NCBI RefSeq assembly: GCF_900108475.1
Contig: NZ_FNWO01000005.1
Span: 62,001-126,000, forward strand
Direction: 5' to 3'
Origin: Magnetospirillum fulvum
GTDB taxonomy: Bacteria; Pseudomonadota; Alphaproteobacteria; Rhodospirillales; Magnetospirillaceae
Length of the DNA: 64,000 nucleotides
Shown here piece after piece: positions 1 to 9,911 of this stretch. The notes under the pieces were generated by a model that was not told the origin of the DNA, did no database searches, and saw only the letters and a list, made by a program, of their open reading frames with translations. A program made the translations under genes and the position numbers. Positions within the stretch are counted from its first letter, which is position 1, and each line of letters starts with the position of its first letter.

Positions 1-172
1 TATCCTCGGCGGCAAACGCGTCCGCCGAGGGAGTCGACAAGTCAACCAGAGGCTGAGTCGTGCGGATCAGAAAGCGATCGCGCAACAACCCAGGTGGGCC
101 AGCCGGTCGGATTTCCTCGGCCTGAAGGGCCGGATCTTCGCCGACATCGACGTCCTCTTCGGCTTCCGCCAT
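1..172 (-). CDS. N-terminal fragment of an unrecognised protein, runs off the left edge
   Basis: An open frame reads leftwards from ATG at 172-170 through the window edge (57 complete codons). It is preceded by a good Shine-Dalgarno stretch, GGGTGGGGG, about 3 bases upstream. The fragment starts acidic (MAEAEEDVDVGEDP) and then reads LLRDRFLIRTTQPLVDL. I do not recognise the family with confidence. It lies 63 bp downstream of purA on the same strand, so it may be the last member of a hisZ-purA transcription unit. Confidence 0.55.
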   Translation of the reverse strand, partial: MAEAEEDVDVGEDPALQAEEIRPAGPPGLLRDRFLIRTTQPLVDLSTPSADAFAAED

Positions 173-235
173 CGCCCCCACCCGATTGTCATCGGCTCCT
201 TATAGCACTTTATGGAGGGATGGCTCACCCGGCAA

Positions 236-1525
<1,290 letters not shown>

Positions 1526-1541
1526 TCTTGTCCCTGCCTTG

Positions 1542-2681
1542 CTAAAGTACGTCGATAAGTCCGTCCGGGCCGAGGCGATGGCCACAGCCCAAACGGTGCG
1601 CTTCGGCCGCCGCGTCGGCGCCGTCGTCCAACCCGGCGACGGTCACCCATCCCTGGTCATGCAAATCCCTGATCCGCGCCCGCGCCGTGCCCGCCGGGAC
1701 GAACACCCGTCCGGGAGCGCGGGGAGCGGGCAGCGTCGCCAGCACCGAATCCATGAACAGGGTCGCCCCCACTGCGGGTTCGATCCCCCCGGCGAGATAG
1801 CGGCCACCCCGGCCCAGCTCGGCCCCGAGATTGCGGGCATACAGCGTAAAGCCGACGCCGGAATGATACTCGAACCCCCGATTTTCGACCGGATCGACGG
1901 TCAAGGGCAGATCGGGCAGAGCGGCGCGGACACGCGCGACGAACCCGGCCAGCCGTTCGCGCTCGGCGGCGGCGGCGGGCGGCAAGGCCAGCGCCTGCAA
2001 CGCGGCCAGGGCACGGTCGGCGGGACCGGCGGCGGCGATCAGCGATTGAAGCAGCCCGGCGGCGGCACCGCCGATTTCGGCGACCGTCGCGGAATCCTTG
2101 TGGTCGAGGGCGGCGCGCAGGCTGTCGGCCACCTCGCCCTCCAGCCCCAGCTCGGCAAACAAAGCGGGCACCAGGGTCGGCAGCGACAGATCGACGGTGA
2201 CCCCCTCGACCCCCAACTCGGCCAAGGCAGACCCGATCAGGACCAGCACCTCGGCATCGGCGGCGGCGGCGTCCGAGCCGATCAGTTCGATCCCGGCCTG
2301 GGCGAACTGGCGGTCGGCGCGCAACTGGCTGCCTTTGACCCGCAACACCTGCCCGGCATAGGACAGGCGCAGCGGACGGGGTGCCCCGGCCAGACGGGTG
2401 GTGGCGATGCGGGCGACCTGCGGCGTCATGTCGGCGCGCAGGCCCATGATCTTCTGGCTCTGCGGGTCCATCACCCGGAAGGTCTGGGCGGCGGCGGCGG
2501 CGGCGGGGCCGTCGAGCAGGCTTTCCTCGAATTCGATCAGCGGCGGCTTGACCCGGTCATAGCCCTGGGCGGCGAACAGGCGCATCAGCCGTTCGACCAC
2601 GCCCGCCTCGTGGGCGGCGTCGGGAGACAACATGTCACGCAAGCCGGCGGGCAGCAGGGCCCGGTGGGCAAAATCAGTCAT
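1542..2681 (-). CDS. hisZ: ATP phosphoribosyltransferase regulatory subunit
   Basis: HisZ is a catalytically inactive paralogue of histidyl-tRNA synthetase that binds the short form of HisG and makes it sensitive to histidine, at the first step of histidine synthesis. The 379-residue protein shows class-II synthetase-like motifs: [13 protein letters not shown] near the start, [21 protein letters not shown] around residues 68-88, and a degenerate C-terminal region. Its presence implies a short-form HisG elsewhere in the genome. hisZ upstream of purA is a common alphaproteobacterial order. The upstream region to thiD (2682-2904) is a divergent promoter region. Confidence 0.93.
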   Translation of the reverse strand: MTDFAHRALLPAGLRDMLSPDAAHEAGVVERLMRLFAAQGYDRVKPPLIEFEESLLDGPAAAAAAQTFRVMDPQSQKIMGLRADMTPQVARIATTRLAGAPRPLRLSYAGQVLRVKGSQLRADRQFAQAGIELIGSDAAAADAEVLVLIGSALAELGVEGVTVDLSLPTLVPALFAELGLEGEVADSLRAALDHKDSATVAEIGGAAAGLLQSLIAAAGPADRALAALQALALPPAAAAERERLAGFVARVRAALPDLPLTVDPVENRGFEYHSGVGFTLYARNLGAELGRGGRYLAGGIEPAVGATLFMDSVLATLPAPRAPGRVFVPAGTARARIRDLHDQGWVTVAGLDDGADAAAEAHRLGCGHRLGPDGLIDVL

Positions 2682-2854
2682 CGGCGGTGTCGCAACCTGG
2701 AACAGGGGCAGCCGGGCAGGGCCGCCCGGTCACCCGACGGTCGGGTAATAGCGGATGTACCGCGTTTGCCCCGGCGCGGCAAACGGAAATGCGGCGGCGG
2801 CGGCAAATCCGCTCTCTGGGGCGTGGGGCGGTGTCTGGTCAAGGGGGCGGAAAT

Positions 2855-2881
2855 GAAGTACCCAGGACGGGATACTTCTTT
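2855..2881 (+). promoter_or_regulatory. Stem-loop in the thiD leader
   Basis: GAAGTACCC (2855-2863) and GGGATACTTC (2869-2878) pair with one bulge around a 5-base loop and are followed by TTT. It lies 24 bp before the thiD start. It could be a weak terminator or a leader structure. The rest of the 223-bp gap between hisZ and thiD shows no further gene, and I could not find a TPP riboswitch consensus in it. Confidence 0.35.
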
Positions 2882-2904
2882 ATAGACCGAGCGGAGGGCG
2901 GACG

Positions 2905-3711
2905 ATGACAGAGTCCCAGAGCGGGCGGGTGCTGATCGTCGCCGGATCGGATTCCGGCGGGGGAGCAGGGATTCAGGCCGACCTGAAGACCGTCACCTGC
3001 CTGGGCGGCTATGGTGCCAGCGCCATCACCGCGCTGACGGCGCAGAACACGATGGGCGTCTTCGCGGTCGAAGCGGTGCCGCCCGCCTTCGTCCGCCGTC
3101 AGATTGATCTGGTGATCGACGATATCGGCGCCGATTGCATCAAGACCGGGATGCTGGCCTCGGCCGAGATCATCGCGGCGGTCGCGGACTCGCTCGCCCG
3201 CATCCCCGACGTGCCGCTGGTGCTCGATCCGGTGATGGTGGCCAAGGGCGGCGCGGCCCTGCTCGACCCGGCGGCGGTCGATACCCTGATCCTCCGCCTG
3301 CTGCCGCGCGCCCATCTGCTGACCCCCAATCTGCCCGAGGCCGAGGCGTTGCTGGGCCGCCCGATCCCCGACAAGGCGGCGATGGAGAGTGCCGCCCGCG
3401 ATCTGCTCCGCTTCGGCTCGCACGCGGTTCTGCTAAAGGGCGGCCATCTCGACGGCGACGAATTGATCGACCTGCTGGCCGATGCCGACGGGGTGCGGGT
3501 GTTTTCCGGGCGGCGGCTGCCGGGGACATCGACCCACGGCACCGGCTGTACCCTGGCCTCGGCGATCGCCACCGGACTGGCCCAGGGGATGAATCTGGTC
3601 GCGGCGGTCGAGCGCGGCCGCGCCTATGTCCGCCGCGCCATCGAGACCGCCCCCGGCCTCGGCCATGGCCATGGCCCGCTCAACCACGGCCACACCGTGG
3701 CGGCGTTTTAG
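2905..3711 (+). CDS. thiD: Hydroxymethylpyrimidine/phosphomethylpyrimidine kinase
   Basis: ThiD phosphorylates HMP to HMP-P and then HMP-PP for thiamine synthesis and salvage. The 268-residue protein is a ribokinase-fold enzyme with the HMP-binding N-terminus VAGSDSGGGAGIQADLKT, the central motif LTPNLPEAEALLG, and the C-terminal anion-hole/catalytic motif GTGCTLASAIATGLA. The ATG at 2905 follows GGAGGGCGG. No other thiamine gene is adjacent. Its TAG stop coincides with the left end of a REP-like repeat (3709-3812), so the repeat may define the present C-terminus. Confidence 0.95.
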   Translation: MTESQSGRVLIVAGSDSGGGAGIQADLKTVTCLGGYGASAITALTAQNTMGVFAVEAVPPAFVRRQIDLVIDDIGADCIKTGMLASAEIIAAVADSLARIPDVPLVLDPVMVAKGGAALLDPAAVDTLILRLLPRAHLLTPNLPEAEALLGRPIPDKAAMESAARDLLRFGSHAVLLKGGHLDGDELIDLLADADGVRVFSGRRLPGTSTHGTGCTLASAIATGLAQGMNLVAAVERGRAYVRRAIETAPGLGHGHGPLNHGHTVAAF

Positions 3712-3812
3712 AGTTCGTTCGGGGTTAAGGGGAAACAGCTCGCCCGTCGTGGCCGGGCTTGACCCGGCCACCCAGATGGCCCCCCGGGTCAAGCCCGGGG
3801 GTGACGGTCCCA
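3709..3812. repeat. REP-like palindromic repeat, copy A
   Basis: Starts TAGAGTTCGTTCGGGGTTAA and contains two nested palindromes: GGCCGGGCTTGACCCGGCC, then CCCGGGTCAAGCCCGGGGG followed by GTGACGGTCCCAAA. The same start and end blocks recur at 15411-15572. This copy lacks the right terminal AACTCTA found in the other copy. It sits between the converging thiD and YkgJ-type genes and could form a transcript-end hairpin. Confidence 0.75.
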
Positions 3813-3842
3813 AAATCTGACGCACGCTGAACCACCCCGTTG

Positions 3843-4571
3843 TCAGTCCGCCGCCTCGATCCAGCCATGCAGGCGGACAAGGTCCGGGAAGGGCGTCTCG
3901 CCCCGCACCCAGGCGGCGGCGGCCTCGGGACGGTCGAGCACCGCTTTCAGCGCCAGAGCGAACACAAGCGCGGAACAATCCAGCCCGGCCCGATAGAGCG
4001 GCCGGGTCATCCCCTGCCCCACCGCGTCGAACACGTGTCGCGGCAGGATCAAAGCGCGGTGGCGGATCGGCGGACCGCCTTCGGGCGGGTCGATCTTGGC
4101 GAAGGTGGCCATGCACCAGCGCGTGTCGGGCTGATAGAGTCCCCGACATTTCAGCGGGCGAACCGAATAGATCGCGCAGCCCCCCTCGACCAGAAACGGA
4201 CAAATCCGCCCGCCCGACCACGCAGCCAGCCGCGAGCGCAACAGGGCCGCGTCCGGACGCTCCCGCAGCCACGCCGCGATCGCGAGAACCTCGATTGTCG
4301 AGGCTTCGACCGGCTGGTGACAGCACCAGCCGCACCCTGGGGCGCAGGCCGCGTCTGCGGCAGAAGCGGGATCGGCGGAACGGGCCTCGGCCCACACGCG
4401 CTCGGCGGTGCGATGGCACGCGGCGACAGCAGCGATGACGGCGTCGGCCCCCAAGGGCAGCGCGGCGGCGATTATGTCGTGAGCGGCATGCAGGGCGGCG
4501 TGGCTCCACCCCCGCTCCGGATCAATCGGTCCCATCCCTCGCTTATACCAAAGAGGCACGCCCTTCGCCAT
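3843..4571 (-). CDS. YkgJ-family cysteine-cluster protein
   Basis: This 242-residue protein carries the cysteine-rich signature of the YkgJ/CxxCxxCC family, which is predicted to bind zinc or iron: CAPGCGWCCHQP near residue 75, then CPFLVEGGCAIY and RPLKCRG. The biological role of the family is not established. The ATG at 4571 follows GGGCGGAGAA, a good ribosome site; a second ATG 12 codons in has no proper spacing. It converges on thiD across the REP-like repeat and is divergent from trpG. No partner gene suggests a specific function. Confidence 0.8.
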   Translation of the reverse strand: MAKGVPLWYKRGMGPIDPERGWSHAALHAAHDIIAAALPLGADAVIAAVAACHRTAERVWAEARSADPASAADAACAPGCGWCCHQPVEASTIEVLAIAAWLRERPDAALLRSRLAAWSGGRICPFLVEGGCAIYSVRPLKCRGLYQPDTRWCMATFAKIDPPEGGPPIRHRALILPRHVFDAVGQGMTRPLYRAGLDCSALVFALALKAVLDRPEAAAAWVRGETPFPDLVRLHGWIEAAD

Positions 4572-4716
4572 TTCTCCGCCCGTCCCGCTTGACGGGTGGG
4601 GGGCCGCCCCGGCATTCTGCCGCGACGGATTTCATCAGTGGACCGGATCCGATTCGTGCCGCCGCGCGCCGGGTGGGCCGGCCCACCAAACCTCTTGACC
4701 TGGGCGGGTGCCGGCC

Positions 4717-5328
4717 ATGTTCCTGCTGATCGATAATTACGATAGCTTCACCTACAACCTTTGGCATTATCTGGGCGAGTTGGGGGCCGACGTCGAAGTG
4801 CGGCGCAACGATGCGCTGACCGTCGATCAGGCCCTGGCACTCCAGCCCCAGGGGATCGTGATCTCGCCCGGTCCGTGCGATCCCGACCGCGCCGGAATCT
4901 GTCTCGACCTGATCGCCGCCGCCGCCACGGCGCGGGTGCCGCTGTTCGGGGTCTGCCTCGGCCACCAATCGATCGGTCAGGCTTTCGGCGGCAAGGTGAT
5001 CCGCGCCCCCCAGCCGCTGCACGGCAAGATCAGCGCCGTCAGCCACGACGGCACCGGCGTATTCGCTGGCCTGCCCTCGCCGTTCCGCGCCACCCGCTAT
5101 CACTCGCTGGTGGTCGAGCGTGAGACCTTCCCCGCCTGCCTGCACATCTCGGCCTGGACCGACGACGGTCTGGTGATGGGGCTGGCCCACCGCGAATTGC
5201 CGATCTGGGGGGTCCAGTTCCACCCCGAAAGCATCGAGACCGAGCACGGTCACCAGATGATCCGCAATTTCCTCGATTCCACCACGGGCCGCCCGGCGCG
5301 CGCCCACCTCGACGGGGCCGCCGCCTGA
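4717..5328 (+). CDS. trpG: Anthranilate synthase glutamine amidotransferase subunit
   Basis: TrpG releases ammonia from glutamine for TrpE to make anthranilate from chorismate; in many alphaproteobacteria it also serves para-aminobenzoate synthesis. The 203-residue protein has the class-I amidotransferase triad: nucleophile Cys in GVCLGHQS, and the His/Glu pair in [15 protein letters not shown] chose the ATG at 4717 ([14 protein letters not shown], the family start) over an in-frame GTG at 4708. trpE is not in the window. It overlaps trpD by one base (TGATG), so the two are translationally coupled. The 145-bp upstream region has no recognisable trp leader peptide. Confidence 0.95.
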   Translation: MFLLIDNYDSFTYNLWHYLGELGADVEVRRNDALTVDQALALQPQGIVISPGPCDPDRAGICLDLIAAAATARVPLFGVCLGHQSIGQAFGGKVIRAPQPLHGKISAVSHDGTGVFAGLPSPFRATRYHSLVVERETFPACLHISAWTDDGLVMGLAHRELPIWGVQFHPESIETEHGHQMIRNFLDSTTGRPARAHLDGAAA

Positions 5329-6377
5329 TGAGCATCCAGACCACTCCTCCCGCCGCTCCCGTCACCATCAAGGACGTCCTGGGCCGCCTGGGCGCGGGCC
5401 AGACCCTGTCCGAGACCGAAGCCGAGGCGGTGTTCGAGATCATCATGTCGGGCGACGCCACCCCGGCCCAGATCGGCGGGCTGCTGATGGCGTTGCGCGT
5501 CCGGGGCGAGACGGTCGAGGAAATCACCGGCGCGGCCCGGATCATGCGGTCGAAGGCGCTGCATATCGAGGCTCCGCCCGGCGCGATCGACACCTGCGGC
5601 ACCGGCGGCGATGGGTCGGGCACCTATAACATCTCGACCGCCGCCGCCTTCGTCGTCGCCGCCTGCGGCGTGCCGGTGGCCAAGCACGGCAACCGGGCGC
5701 TGTCGTCGAAATCGGGCTCGGCCGACGTCCTGACCGCGCTGGGGATCAAGATCGACGCCGACATCGCCTTGGTGGAGGAATCCCTCAACACCAACAATAT
5801 CGGCTTCCTGATGGCGCCCCGTCATCACAATGCGATGCGCCATGTCGGCGGTCCCCGCGTCGAACTGGGCACCCGCACCATCTTCAATCTGCTGGGGCCG
5901 CTGGCCAATCCCGCCGGCACCCGCCGTCAGCTGATGGGCGTCTTCGCCGAACGCTGGGTCGAGCCGCTGGCCCATGTGCTGGGCCGCCTGGGGGCGGACC
6001 ATGCCTGGGTGGTGCACGGCTCGGACGGGCTGGACGAATTGACCACCACCGGCCCCACCACCGTCGCCGAGTACAAGGACGGCGCGGTCCGGGTCTTCAC
6101 CGTAACGCCGGAAGAGGCGGGGCTGGCCCGCGCCGTGCCCGACGATCTGAAGGGCGGCGACGCCACAATCAACGCCGACGCGCTGAAAGCGGTGCTGGCG
6201 GGCGAACCCGGCCCCTATCGCGACATCGTCGTGCTGAACGCCGCCGCCGCTTTGGTGGTGGCCGGGCGCGCCACCGACCTTGCCGCCGCCGCCCGGCTGG
6301 CCGAACAGGCCATCGACAGCCGCGCCGCGATCACCACGCTCGACCGCATGGTCGCCATCTCCAACCGGAATTCCTGA
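5328..6377 (+). CDS. trpD: Anthranilate phosphoribosyltransferase
   Basis: TrpD transfers phosphoribose from PRPP to anthranilate, the second step of tryptophan synthesis. The 349-residue protein has the expected PRPP-binding motif [17 protein letters not shown] (around residues 88-104), the [15 protein letters not shown] segment, and the conserved [16 protein letters not shown] block. Its start overlaps the trpG stop and it is followed four bases later by trpC, giving a compact trpGDC operon. Length and motifs are normal. Confidence 0.97.
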   Translation: MSIQTTPPAAPVTIKDVLGRLGAGQTLSETEAEAVFEIIMSGDATPAQIGGLLMALRVRGETVEEITGAARIMRSKALHIEAPPGAIDTCGTGGDGSGTYNISTAAAFVVAACGVPVAKHGNRALSSKSGSADVLTALGIKIDADIALVEESLNTNNIGFLMAPRHHNAMRHVGGPRVELGTRTIFNLLGPLANPAGTRRQLMGVFAERWVEPLAHVLGRLGADHAWVVHGSDGLDELTTTGPTTVAEYKDGAVRVFTVTPEEAGLARAVPDDLKGGDATINADALKAVLAGEPGPYRDIVVLNAAAALVVAGRATDLAAAARLAEQAIDSRAAITTLDRMVAISNRNS

Positions 6378-6381
6378 TACC

Positions 6382-7203
6382 ATGTCCGAAACCCCGACCG
6401 TCCTGGACCGCATCTGTGGCGAGAAACGCAAGCAGGTTGCCGAACTGAAAGGCCGCCGCACGATTCAAGAGCTGCTGAAGCGGGCCGAGGATCAGGCTCC
6501 GCCGCGCGGCTTCGCTTTGTCGATGCAGCACCAGATCGACAAGATCGGCTATGGCATCATCGCCGAAATCAAGAAGGCGTCGCCCTCGGCCGGGGTGATC
6601 CGCCCCAACTTCCAGCCCGCCCAGTTGGCCCGCGCCTATCAGCGCGGCGGCGCCGCCTGCCTGTCGGTGCTGACCGACCAACGCTTCTTCCAGGGCAGCG
6701 ACGCCGATCTCGGCGCGGCGCGCTCGGCCTGCGATCTGCCGGTGCTGCGCAAGGATTTCATGGTCGATCCCTACCAGATCGTCGAGGCCCGGGCGCTGGG
6801 GGCCGATTGCGTTCTGCTGATCGTCGCCGCGCTAACCGATTCCGAACTGGAACAGATGGAGGGGATCGCGCTCGGCTATGGCATGGACGTCATTCTCGAA
6901 GTCCATGACGAGGCCGAACTGGCCCGCGCGCTAAAGCTGAAATCGCCGCTGATCGGGATCAATAACCGCGACCTCAAGATCATGAAGACCGACCTCGCCA
7001 CCAGCGAGCGGCTGGTGCCGCTGCTGCCCGAGGGCAAGATCGCGATCTCGGAAAGCGGGCTCGAAGGTCCGGGCGACCTGAAGCGGATGGCCGCCCTGGG
7101 CGTCCGCCGCTTCCTGATCGGCGAGGCGCTGATGCGCCGCACCGATGTCGAGCAGGCGCTGAAGGTGATGCTGGCCGGAGCCGGAGCCACCCCTCCGGTC
7201 TGA
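6382..7203 (+). CDS. trpC: Indole-3-glycerol-phosphate synthase
   Basis: TrpC closes the indole ring by decarboxylating cyclisation of CdRP. The 273-residue monofunctional TIM-barrel protein shows the catalytic motifs EIKKASPSAG, VLRKDFMVDPYQI, LEVHDEAELA and ISESGL. An in-frame ATG at 6280 lies inside trpD; the ATG at 6382, four bases after the trpD stop, matches the family start (VLDRICGEKRKQV). It is the last gene of trpGDC. A 156-bp gap containing the lexA promoter follows. Confidence 0.96.
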   Translation: MSETPTVLDRICGEKRKQVAELKGRRTIQELLKRAEDQAPPRGFALSMQHQIDKIGYGIIAEIKKASPSAGVIRPNFQPAQLARAYQRGGAACLSVLTDQRFFQGSDADLGAARSACDLPVLRKDFMVDPYQIVEARALGADCVLLIVAALTDSELEQMEGIALGYGMDVILEVHDEAELARALKLKSPLIGINNRDLKIMKTDLATSERLVPLLPEGKIAISESGLEGPGDLKRMAALGVRRFLIGEALMRRTDVEQALKVMLAGAGATPPV

Positions 7204-7272
7204 CGTCGTCGCACTGAGCGGGGCCGTCGTCGCCACAGGCGATTGCCCCGGCGGGCGACAGGCAGAACCGGC

Positions 7273-7301
7273 TTGACGCGAAATTAGAACAGGGGTAGAA
7301 C
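7273..7301 (+). promoter_or_regulatory. lexA promoter with an overlapping LexA (SOS) box
   Basis: GAAC-AGGGGTA-GAAC at 7287-7301 matches the direct-repeat LexA operator known in alphaproteobacteria (GAACN7GAAC, equivalent to GTTCN7GTTC on the other strand). A candidate -35 TTGACG (7273-7278) and -10 TAGAAC (7296-7301) are 17 bases apart, so the operator's second half-site is the -10 element. This geometry implies that LexA represses its own gene. Confidence 0.85.
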
Positions 7302-7359
7302 GAAACCGGGACCGTTTGGTCTTTGTTCCGGCTTCGGCCGCTGCGAAAGGATGCCCGGC

Positions 7360-8064
7360 ATGCTGACCCGCAAGCAGTACGAACTGTTGATGTTTATCGA
7401 CCAGCGCCTGCGCGCGACCGGCGTGTCGCCGTCCTTCGACGAAATGAAGGACGCGCTTGATCTCAAATCGAAATCGGGTATCCACCGTCTTATCACCGGG
7501 CTGGAGGAACGCGGGTTCATCCGCCGCCTCGCCCACCGCGCCCGCGCCCTTGAGGTGTTGCGGATGCCCGACAACGCCGCCGATCAGCCGTTGCCGCCGC
7601 CGACGCGGGCGTTCTCTCCCACCGTGATCAAGGGTAGCTTCTCGCAGGTTTTGCCCGGCGCGGCGGTGGCTGGTCCTTCTGACGCGATCAGCCTTCCCCT
7701 TTACGGCAAGATCGCCGCCGGAACCCCGATTGAAGCGTTGCGCGATCATTCCAGCAGCATCGACGTTCCCGGCGTGATGCTGGGCAACGGCAATCACTAT
7801 GCCCTGACCGTCGAAGGCGATTCGATGATCGACGCCGGCATCCTCGACGGCGACGTCGTCGTGGTGCGCAGTTGCGAGGTCGCCGAGGCCGGAACCATCG
7901 TCGTCGCCCTGGTCGATGACGTCGAAGTCACCTTGAAGCGCCTGCGCCGCAAGGGCGCCTCGATCGCGCTGGAACCCGCCAACAAGAAATACGAGACCCG
8001 AATCTTTCCCCCCGACCGGGTCAAGGTTCAAGGTCGGCTGGTCGGCCTGCTGCGGAGGTACTGA
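7360..8064 (+). CDS. lexA: LexA repressor (SOS regulator, self-cleaving)
   Basis: LexA represses DNA-damage genes and is autocleaved when RecA filaments form. The 234-residue protein has an N-terminal winged helix ([34 protein letters not shown]), the Ala-Gly cleavage site in [11 protein letters not shown], the catalytic Ser in [14 protein letters not shown], and the Lys in EVTLKRLR. I chose ATG 7360 (MLTRKQ) over ATG 7351 because AAAGGA is 8 bases upstream of it and the family starts there. A LexA box overlaps its promoter. A small gene follows after 2 bp. Confidence 0.96.
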   Translation: MLTRKQYELLMFIDQRLRATGVSPSFDEMKDALDLKSKSGIHRLITGLEERGFIRRLAHRARALEVLRMPDNAADQPLPPPTRAFSPTVIKGSFSQVLPGAAVAGPSDAISLPLYGKIAAGTPIEALRDHSSSIDVPGVMLGNGNHYALTVEGDSMIDAGILDGDVVVVRSCEVAEAGTIVVALVDDVEVTLKRLRRKGASIALEPANKKYETRIFPPDRVKVQGRLVGLLRRY

Positions 8065-8066
8065 CC

Positions 8067-8273
8067 ATGGCCTCCCGTCGTCCCCTGCGCTTCGGCTTCA
8101 CTGTCGACGGGCAGCCGTCGATGGGAGACCATGCCGACATGCGAGTCACCTATCACGGCCGTTTCAACCGAAAAGCCGCCGAAGCCGACGCCCGTCGCCG
8201 GTTCGAGGAATGGCGCAGCATCGGCAACCCGCTGGTCCGCCGCTGGTCCGCCGATCAGGTAGTGCTCGCTTGA
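8067..8273 (+). CDS. Small protein of unknown function, co-transcribed with lexA
   Basis: A 68-residue, arginine-rich basic protein begins 2 bp after the lexA stop, so it is very probably translated from the SOS-controlled lexA mRNA. It has no signal peptide, membrane segment or motif that I recognise; the middle reads RVTYHGRFNRKAAEADARRR. Tight linkage to lexA argues that it is real rather than spurious. If so, its level should rise on DNA damage. No function is assigned. Confidence 0.6.
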   Translation: MASRRPLRFGFTVDGQPSMGDHADMRVTYHGRFNRKAAEADARRRFEEWRSIGNPLVRRWSADQVVLA

Positions 8274-8323
8274 GCGGCAGAGCGGGATTCATGCAAAAAA
8301 ATCAGGCAGCGACAAACTCGGGC

Positions 8324-8351
8324 TTGCTGGGGCGCTCTTCTGTAATATAAT
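8324..8351 (+). promoter_or_regulatory. Sigma-70-type promoter of the Lrp-family gene
   Basis: TTGCTG (8324-8329) and a perfect TATAAT (8346-8351) are separated by 16 bases, 32 bp before the start codon at 8383. It is one of the best consensus promoters in the window. Confidence 0.65.
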
Positions 8352-8382
8352 TTCGCGCACCCAAGGGTTTCGGAGTTTCTTT

Positions 8383-8895
8383 ATGCAGCGGGTCAAGCTC
8401 GACCGCATTGATCGTCGAATTCTCGCCGATCTGCAAGCCGACGGCCGGATGACCAACGTCGAACTGGCGCGCCGGTCAGGGATATCGGCCCCGCCCTGCT
8501 TAAGGCGGGTACGGGCCTTGGAAGAGGCCGGGTACGTGCGGGGATATCACGCCGACATTGATCCGGCGGCGCTCGGCTACAACGTCACCATCTTCGCCCA
8601 TGTCGGCCTCAGTTCTCAGGCCGAAAGCGACCTGAAGGCATTCGAGGATCTTGCCAACACCTGGCCCGAGGTCCGCGAGTGCCACATGCTGGCCGGTGAA
8701 ATGGATTTCCTGCTGAAGATCGTCGCCCACGATTGGGACGATTATCAGCGCTTCCTGACCACCCGCCTGACCGCAGCCCCCAATATCAGCCACGTCAAAA
8801 GCGCGCTGGCGATCCGCAGTGCCAAGGTCCAGCCCGGCGTGCCGATCGAACTCGACGGCCCCGGCGATTTCGACTCCGTCGCCGAGGACGAGTAA
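8383..8895 (+). CDS. Lrp/AsnC-family transcriptional regulator
   Basis: The 170-residue protein has the two-part Lrp architecture: an N-terminal helix-turn-helix (LDRIDRRILADLQADGRM, then VELARRSGISAPPCLRRVRALEEAGYV), followed by an effector-binding RAM domain (PEVRECHMLAGEMDFLLKIVA). Such proteins sense amino acids and often regulate transport or catabolism genes; the target here cannot be deduced, since the flanking genes are not an obvious target. An acidic tail of about 15 residues extends beyond the usual end. It is transcribed from its own consensus promoter and ends at a strong hairpin. Confidence 0.9.
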   Translation: MQRVKLDRIDRRILADLQADGRMTNVELARRSGISAPPCLRRVRALEEAGYVRGYHADIDPAALGYNVTIFAHVGLSSQAESDLKAFEDLANTWPEVRECHMLAGEMDFLLKIVAHDWDDYQRFLTTRLTAAPNISHVKSALAIRSAKVQPGVPIELDGPGDFDSVAEDE

Positions 8896-8906
8896 CACCG
8901 CCTGTC

Positions 8907-8957
8907 CACCGGCCGCTGCCGTCATGACCGACACGGGCATGACGGCAGCGGCCGGTG
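8907..8957 (+). terminator. Very strong hairpin after the Lrp-family gene
   Basis: A perfect 20-bp inverted repeat (8907-8926 with 8938-8957, CACCGGCCGCTG.../...CAGCGGCCGGTG) surrounds an 11-base loop, 12 bp after the stop codon. Only a weak T-run (CTTTCC) follows, so it may be a transcript-end stabiliser rather than a classical intrinsic terminator. Confidence 0.65.
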
Positions 8958-8979
8958 TGCGATCGCTTTCCCCGTCTCC

Positions 8980-9231
8980 CGTGAAAAAGTCCCTCGCTGT
9001 CGCTCGGTGTACTTTTTCCCGTTGGATTAAAAGGAGAAAAATGGGCTAGGGGCGGCCCAGCGCCCATTTTTCGTGTTGTCTGTTTCACCAGCCTCCGAAG
9101 CCGTGGGCGTCGCCCATCGGCCTCGGAGGGAACCAAATCCATCCCCGCGCGGAAAGCTTGATTGAGCACGGGGATTCTTTTTGAACCGGGGAAAAGTACA
9201 CTGAGGCCAAAGGCCGAAGGACTTTTTCACG
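8980..9231. repeat. MITE-like element with 13-bp terminal inverted repeats (complete copy)
   Basis: The 252-bp element begins CGTGAAAAAGTCC (8980-8992) and ends with its exact complement GGACTTTTTCACG (9219-9231). A second inverted pair lies inside: GTGTACTTTTTCCC (9007-9020) with GGGGAAAAGTACAC (9188-9201). Between them are two more hairpins: AAAAATGGGC (9037-9046) with GCCCATTTTT (9062-9071), and an 18-bp imperfect stem at 9092-9129. The right 141 bp (9092-9232) recurs at 31158-31298 with one difference seen. It holds no coding gene; short open frames within it are by-products of the repeat. Confidence 0.85.
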
Positions 9232-9236
9232 ATCCC

Positions 9237-9911
9237 TTATCCCCGAGCGGCCGCCCGCACCCGGCGCAGTCGGTCGAGATCGACCGACCCAAGGTCGGGA
9301 TAGACCACCAGAGCCCCGGTGAAATCGTCGCCCCCGGTATAGACGCTTTCGCTCACGACCACGTCCAATCCGGCGGCGCGGGCGGCCTGAACGCCGTGAG
9401 CCGAATCCTCGATCACCAGACATTGCCGGGCTGGCAAACCCAGCCGTTCCAGCACCATGTGATAGACCGACGGGTCGGGCTTCTTCTTTGGCGTATCCTC
9501 GCCACTGACGACGACATCGAACCAGTCGCACCGCTTGGCCCCCAACAGCGCAGCGATATTGGCGCGGCTGGTGGTGGTGGCCAACGCCAGCTTTAGCCCC
9601 TCGGCCCGAGCCTGCGCGATCAGCGGCAGGATTCCCGGCCGCAACGACAGCGCGCCTTCGGACGCCATCCGGGTGTAATGGGCGGTCTTGGCGGCATGCA
9701 GGGCGGCGATCAGCGCGTCGCTGGCATCGGGCGCAAACGCCCGCAAACGCTCGCGCCCGCCCGCGACCTTCAGCAGGTCGCGGTAGAGCGGGCGGTCCCA
9801 ATGCCAGTCGAGGCCGTTTTCGACAAAGGCGTGATTAAAGGACTCGCGGTGGACTTCCTCGGTCTCGGCGAGGGTTCCGTCAACGTCGAAGATCAGGGCA
9901 GCCAGGCTCAT
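9237..9911 (-). CDS. HAD-superfamily hydrolase, CbbY/phosphoglycolate phosphatase-like
   Basis: The 224-residue protein shows the four HAD motifs: nucleophile FDVDGTLAE, the Thr motif LALATTTSRAN, the Lys motif KKKPDPSVY and the acidic motif CLVIEDSAHG. An inserted helical cap at residues 15-90 places it in subfamily I, like CbbY or beta-phosphoglucomutase. The substrate cannot be stated. A much longer upstream frame exists, but the ATG at 9911 begins exactly at the family start and overlaps the cupin-gene stop by 4 bases (ATGA). It is the last gene of the GST-cupin-HAD operon; its stop lies 5 bp from the MITE-like element. Confidence 0.88.
   Translation of the reverse strand: MSLAALIFDVDGTLAETEEVHRESFNHAFVENGLDWHWDRPLYRDLLKVAGGRERLRAFAPDASDALIAALHAAKTAHYTRMASEGALSLRPGILPLIAQARAEGLKLALATTTSRANIAALLGAKRCDWFDVVVSGEDTPKKKPDPSVYHMVLERLGLPARQCLVIEDSAHGVQAARAAGLDVVVSESVYTGGDDFTGALVVYPDLGSVDLDRLRRVRAAARG

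Noticed and set aside
2682-2904. TPP riboswitch before thiD
   Set aside because: The conserved CUGAGA and ACCUGAUCUGG blocks are absent; only a small stem-loop is visible.
8795-9169. Short open frame with the same peptide (MLNQAFRAGMDL...) as one at 30918-31235
   Set aside because: The identity comes from the shared DNA repeat; the frames differ outside it and have no ribosome sites.
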